64,000 bases of DNA from Myxocyprinus asiaticus (Eukaryota > Chordata > Actinopteri > Cypriniformes > Catostomidae): positions 16,687,501 through 16,751,500 of the forward strand of contig NC_059382.1 in NCBI RefSeq assembly GCF_019703515.2, in the 5' to 3' direction. The notes under the pieces are model-generated. The model saw only the letters and a program-made list of their open reading frames with translations. It was not told the origin of the DNA and ran no database searches. Of the stretch, positions 58,933 through 64,000 are shown in pieces. Both the position numbers and the translations under genes were made by a program. Within the stretch, counting starts at the first letter, position 1, and each line of letters starts with the position of its first letter.

Positions 58933-59467
58933 TAGGGATTGGTCACAATGTTTGACTAGATGTCTCACAATCAACTAGTCGATTAATGAGGCAAACTAGT
59001 TTTTTTTTTTTTTTGTGGTGGTGATGTAATTAGTGTGCTGACAGTGTGCTGTGGCCGTTTTGTCAGTTTGTACGGTAAAATATTTTCAGAAAGGGTTGCA
59101 TCTATAAATTCATTCTCTTTAATGCACCGCTGCTTCTGCCATACACATCTTGTGTTGTTTTTTGTTTTTAGAGTTTTGCCGCAAGCATTTTTTAGTTGGT
59201 GTGTTAAGGTAAAAGCAGTCCAGTGTTCAAAAACTGCATCTTGACAACCCTGCATTCTGTTCTATTTCATTGCGATCCGTCTAGCTGATTTTGAACACAG
59301 GAATGTGTTTTATGTAAAGGCCACCTTAGAAATGCATCTGATCTTGTCAGGTGAGCTCAAAACCAGCCTAGTTATACAGGGCTTCCTTAAAACAGATTAG
59401 TCAAGTAGTCGTTCAGGCAACCCACCGACTTGTCAATTTTCAATAATATGTAGTTTGCACATCCCTA
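58933..59467. mobile_element. Non-autonomous hAT element
   Basis: Starts 'tagggattggtcacaatg' and ends 'agtttgcacatcccta'; subterminal 'caactagtcgattaatgag' and 'gattagtcaagtagtcg' are also related. Flanks 'gtcttgtg' (58925-58932) and 'gccttgtg' (59468-59475) agree at 7 of 8 positions. Length 535 bp, no transposase. Confidence 0.75.
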
Positions 59468-59475
59468 GCCTTGTG

Positions 59476-60384
59476 TGACAAATGCTAATAGTTTTTTCCA
59501 AAAAAAAATACAAAATTTCAGAGGGATCTGAATCAGAGTTTATGTGGGAGCCTCTTGTCCTTTTCTCATCTATTGTTATCTCCCTCTGAGTGGGTTGCGG
59601 GTAGAACTTGGTCAGAGGAGGCTGTGGTAGGTAGGGCTGTTTGCAAGATCAGAATGGCAAATGCATAATTGCATATGCATATCCAGTACATGGGCCCTGT
59701 CTTAGTGACTTTACTGACCACAGGCTTGCCAGCAAATTGACCAGCAAAAATGTAAATAAGAGTACTTGGAAGGAGGAACAATCATCTTTTCACCTCAAAA
59801 CATGCAATGCTTACTAGCACAAGAGATTCAAGGAGGAGAGAAAACAACTCCAAGAATTCCATATAAGGGCCTGTTTGGGCTCTGACACCATTCTCCTTGT
59901 CAGTTTCTTGTGCTAGGTCAGTCCCGTTTTAATCAGAGCAAGCTCACAGCGCACAGCCGACTTGTTTTACACCCAAATGCAATGAACATTTACACCATCA
60001 CAACTACTATGTATATAGAGATCTTGCCCAGGCTACAGACCTTAGCCAAAGTAGAATCCATATTTCAGTTTTCACAAATGAGAACGAGGATGTGAGGAAT
60101 AAGTGTACAGTCTCTTCAGTGTGTTGTACTTTAAATATTCAAGATCATGACTAATTATCACAACCCATATTAATAGTGGAATTTTTGTGGCATGACGGAT
60201 TTTAATGTCAGCTGAATGATCAATATGACAATATTATACAGTACAACCTATTGAACAGACATCTATTCCTCACAGCCTTATTTTCATTTGTGAAAATTTT
60301 AATTTAGTGTCTACCTTAATGTCTGTACTTCCCAACAAATGCAAAATGCAGTAACTCTGACAAGTTTTTTTTTAGCAGTTGATG
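59476..60384. other. No gene seen
   Basis: Unrecognised sequence with short frames on both strands. Confidence 0.45.
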
Positions 60385-60710
60385 TTCTTTTTAACTTGTG
60401 AGGCAGAATGTGCAAGAGACAGACACAGTGGGTGTGGCATCAGGACTCGGAGAGGCGTTTATTTTAAATACAACATAAAAAGTCTTTAAAAGGGGAATGA
60501 GGGAAAAGTATCCAAAACAAAGGGGTAATCTGGTGTCCTTGAGGAGCTGCGGGGCTCTGTGAAGATTGGGGGGTGTCTGAAGGAATGGGCCAGTACATGG
60601 TCCGGGTCCGGCGGTTGCACGCACTCCCCTCCTTGGTCTGGGGTGCGAGGGGTGGGCGGCGGCGGCTTGTGGCTTGGTGATTTTCAGACTCCCATTTTCT
60701 GAATGTAGTT
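60385..60710 (-). mobile_element. Probable LTR-retroelement fragment
   Basis: GC-richer block with 'gaggcagaatgtgcaagag', 'ggactcggagaggcgtttat' and 'gtctggggtgcgaggggtgg'. The style of 'gaggcgtttattt' followed by a short tail recalls the terminal regions of fish LTR elements, but no paired repeat or protein supports it. Confidence 0.3.
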
Positions 60711-61844
60711 GTGTTTAACACATTTTTAACCCACAGGACAGATCCTAGTCAAAGTGACCCGGTTTTTGTCAAAATCAATGCGTAGTTACTATGTTTTGCC
60801 TTTGGACATCAGTATACCCTTCTCCTCTCCTCGCAAACCAACACATATTTAGCACATGCAAGAGCTGAGGCTTGTGGTGCTTATCAGATGCAAGGCTGAC
60901 CTGCTGACACTCAGTCCATTTAGCACAATCATCACCTCTTGCGTGGCTTGCTCATATCTGCACTGGCCCACCTACTACCCTACAGTGCCCCAGCTGAACT
61001 CTACATGCCGTCTTATGAGGTGATGATAAAAAGAGGGAAATACTGCAGAAAAAGCAGAAACTTCACTACTTCTCATTTTCCATGGCGCTACCTCCCTCTT
61101 TGGTATGTGTGGTTGCTCGTGTTCATTTTCTCTGTGTGTGTGTGTGGGTGTGTTGTTCAATGATTATTAGTCCAGGGCTGCTTGGTTTGTGGGTACTGGT
61201 CTGTGGTTTTGTTTTGAGTAGAGACAGAGAGTAGAGATGGCTGCAGATTTCATAGCTGCCACACTGAGACATACTGGCACCAGTAGGGCAGAGTTAGTTC
61301 CTCTTGCCATGCAAAACAAGGAACCAAGGGTTTAAGTGTGTGTGCGTTGGTGTGGGTTAACTAAAGGGTCAAGGTTTGGGTGGTTAACATGGGCCCGTTA
61401 GCCCCTGCTGGTAAATGTCGTAACTACACCGTCTTTCTCCATTGATATCCATTCAAAATTAACCATATCATTTGACAAAATAAAAATGTTGCAAGCAACA
61501 GATATGTCACTAATATTTCGTTATAGTATCATAGATATTTTTTACAAGTACCTGATTCTGTTTGGAAGGGCTCTTTGAAATGTAAATGCACTTAAATCCG
61601 TCCTTATAATACAGGATAGTCTCTAGTGAAGGGCTTGTTCTTGTGGTGCCATCAGCCAATCAGCATTGTCATGACATCATTTTCCTGTGGCTATACAGTA
61701 ATTAGTCCCATGTCATATTATAGCTTAGATGATCGGCTCAAAAAGAAAAGATACAGCAGATTTCAAATTGAAGGAACTTGCCTTTAAGATGAATGGGAAT
61801 GATAACAGATAGCTTGCTCCAGGTTTTACAGATCTCCTTGGGTT
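60711..61844. other. No gene seen
   Basis: Short (TG)n near 61131-61151; otherwise unrecognised. Confidence 0.45.
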
Positions 61845-62113
61845 TAAAGGGATAGTTCACCTAAAAATTTTAATTAAAAAGTCATTTAATCAACCACACA
61901 TTTTTCCAAACTCATACTAACCCAGACAGTCTGAATGTTAGTCTCAGTTACCATTCACTTTCATTACACTTTCTTCAGTTTTTCCATTGGTGGACATTCT
62001 GCCTAACATCTCCTTCTGTGTTCCACTTAAGAAAGAAAGTCAGATGGGTTTGGAACAACACGAGTGTGACTAAATGATGATAGAATTCTCATTTTTGGGT
62101 GACATATCCCTTA
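61845..62113. repeat. Family-1 repeat, complete copy
   Basis: 'taaagggatagttcaccta' at the left mirrors 'gggtgacatatccctta' at the right; the arms 'ctaacatctccttctgtgtt' and 'ggtttggaacaacacgag' complete the palindromic layout in 269 bp. No coding sequence. Best reference copy in this window. Confidence 0.8.
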
Positions 62114-62630
62114 AAACTTACTTTTGTCTTTTTTGACCACTGCATCTGCCTTAAAAATTGCTAAAGTCGAAAGCTGTGCTGTTCATTAACTAGATTAAAT
62201 CTTGAATGTTTGGATTCTTGCAGCCTATTGGCTTTCCATTATATTGCTGATTATGATGAATAGGAAGTGTGTAATAAAGTTGAGTCTGTCTGCGCATAAG
62301 GTTACTCTGATCTCAGTTCAGTATGTGGGCCAGTTAGACAAATAGGTTGTCCTCCGTGCTGCCCACTGGCCCAGATGTGAGGAGGATGCCAGCAGGGTGA
62401 GCTGGCTAAAAGGCGGCTGATTGCTTTGTCAACTCTCTGGTTCTTTAGGATGGGGGAGGAGGGTTCACTCCAACCACCCTGCCTCCATGCAGCTGGTATT
62501 GTTCTCTGGGCACTTTGGCCTCCTGCTCCTCCAGTCTGCTCTCCATCTTCCATCCTTCCCTGGAGCTGGCAGCCGAGTCTGGGCACTCTCCATAGCATTG
62601 GCCTCAACCCCAACAGGATGTGGAGCTCAG

Positions 62631-62662
62631 CATTTGTGTGTATGTGTGTGTGTGTGTGTGTG
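62631..62662. repeat. (TG)n microsatellite
   Basis: TG alternation with one TA interruption. Confidence 0.9.
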
Positions 62663-63730
62663 CATTTCTGTTCTTTTTTCCTTCTCATTTTTTTTCCTCT
62701 GATTTTGTGTCTTGGCTGACTTTTTTACCTCTCGAAGAATTTGGAAAGGCCATGAGATTTTTTTTTCAGCATGACTTTCAGCACAGCTCTCTCACTCTGT
62801 GCCTGCTGCGGCTTTGCAGTAATAGATTTCATATGTTGCTGCAGTTGACATCAGTCTTAAACTATTTTACATGTGATCTGCAATATTTCCTGAGGAAATC
62901 TGTCAGATATTTATTAAGGGCTAATAAAATAAACCTCTCTTGTTCTCTTTCTCTCTTTCTTTCTCTTGTCCTTTTCTTTCACTTTTTATCTCACCCCTTC
63001 CTCTTGTAGCAGCTCTGGAAGGCGGAGTGATTGTATTATTGCTTTCAAATGTGCTTTTTTAGGAAACTATTTCCTTCCATTCATAAGATGAGCTGTGGGT
63101 CAGGCCAGGGGTGAGTCTGTGTGTGTCTGGGCGAGGCCCTGTCAATGGGGGTCTCCAATCTCACTTCTCTTCCTCCTTCTCTGGTCATCTCTTCCATCTT
63201 CTTTCCGTCAATCCAACTAGCACTCTGTTGCTACTGTTGAGAGCGTCTGACACTCTACTGTTTGGTCCCTCTGAACATGGCATATTAATGTAGGTCTGTG
63301 ACAGTAAATCATACAGCGTGATGCTTATGCTCAGATGACTAGTGCTTTACCTTATAAAGACATTTGAAAAGAACAGCTATAAGTGCTTGTTGAAAATATA
63401 GTGTGAAATTTTTAGTGACACTGATGGAAATCCTGCGATTCTGTCTCCATCACAGGATTTTACTGTGTTCAAAGGACTTATTTATTGTTTTACTTGCCAA
63501 TTTTCAATATTTTGGGGGGGTTTATTGTGCAAATGTTTTATTCGTCCTATTCATTTGTTTTGTTTTTAACTCTCATTTGAACTCATGCTTATGTATTTAT
63601 TCAAAGATTTTGTATTTAAGAATAGGGAGGTGAGAGTTAACTTTAAGTTAAACTAAATGGTTTGTTCCAATTAACAAAGGCGGGAAAATTGTGTATATAA
63701 ACCAGTCGCCACTAGGAGAGGGAAAGAAAA

Positions 63731-63892
63731 ATGGATGACAAGTTTTTGAGCACATGGACAAGGTTATGCCAGCACTGTTTGTGTGCAATATACTCAGGCC
63801 TCCATTGTTTAGGGAGAGGAGTAGGTACTGTTCTTAGTGCCAGAAACAGGGCTAGTTTTTTAGACTTTTTTTTAAATTTATTTTTCATGTGA
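63731..63892 (+). other. Unproven 53-codon ORF behind a TATA-like box
   Basis: The frame opens 'MDDKFLSTWTRLCQHCLCAI', has four Cys in its first half and ends 'FLDFFLNLFFM' (hydrophobic). 'tgtatataaacc' lies at 63691-63702, about 30 bp upstream of a plausible start region, and a GAAAGAAAA context precedes the ATG. I recognise no family. Chance is the likeliest explanation. Confidence 0.15.
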
Positions 63893-64000
63893 CCTTGTTT
63901 TTATGTTCACATGTAAACACTTATTTATTTGCACAATTTGCACCTCTGATGCAATAACCATCCTTTTTGGAGCGCCATTCCTTCTCTCCGGTGTGATTCT

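Larger units (their letters stand above)
62114..64000. other. No supported gene; (TG)n and strong pyrimidine tract
   Basis: (TG)n at 62631-62662. 62935-63009 is a long pyrimidine run ending 'cctcttgtag', an acceptor-like sequence, but the following 150 bp hold no recognisable exon. A small TATA-preceded frame is at 63731-63892. Confidence 0.4.

Noticed and set aside
62302..62702. Overlapping frames of 93-128 codons on both strands
   Set aside because: Mutual antisense openness with a (TG)n-derived segment and no family resemblance.

Overview
The window is repeat-rich vertebrate genomic DNA, most likely from a cyprinid or close cypriniform fish. It is AT-rich, carries long (TA)n and (CA)n microsatellites and many Tc1/mariner and hAT elements. 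Its DIRS-like and Ty3/gypsy-like retroelements resemble families I know from carp and zebrafish genomes; the species assignment is inference. I find no intact host gene and no convincing host exon. Nearly every long reading frame is a transposon remnant or a microsatellite translation. The window is best read as intergenic or deep intronic sequence.

Layout. From 1 to 13 kb there are small terminal-inverted-repeat (TIR) repeats, (TA)n tracts, a Tc1-derived miniature element at 4 kb, and a CpG-richer segment at 6.2-7.1 kb with a perfect NRF-1-type palindrome. A perfect cAMP-response element lies at 8.1 kb. From 13.6 to 16.1 kb there is an internally deleted Tc1-like element and a hAT-type repeat with a second hAT fragment (BED zinc finger) inside it. 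From 18 to 27 kb there is a MITE inside an older repeat, a pair of related repeats, a TTAGGG-like dispersed repeat, a Tc1 5' end, and one hAT element inside another. From 27.2 to 31.4 kb a DIRS-like tyrosine-recombinase retrotransposon on the minus strand is inserted into a short tandem repeat. From 32.2 to 41.8 kb there are four Tc1/mariner-type elements with broken transposases, and a gag-like fragment running into a 33-bp minisatellite. From 42 to 47 kb there is a hAT element with a perfect 8-bp target duplication, a CTCF-type motif and a short Tc1-like element. From 47.8 to 50.6 kb there is a decayed Ty3/gypsy element whose protease is followed directly by integrase. From 52.7 kb to the end there is a solo LTR, a Tc1 element stretched to 3.8 kb by nested insertions, a further hAT element, and largely featureless DNA.

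The mobile elements are not a cooperating system. All transposases, the DIRS reverse transcriptase/recombinase and the gypsy proteins carry stops, frameshifts or deletions. The most informative observations are the insertion order shown by nesting, the pol domain order of the gypsy element, the 36-residue D-to-E spacing of one Tc1-like transposase, and two Tc1-type deletion derivatives that share a body but have different termini.
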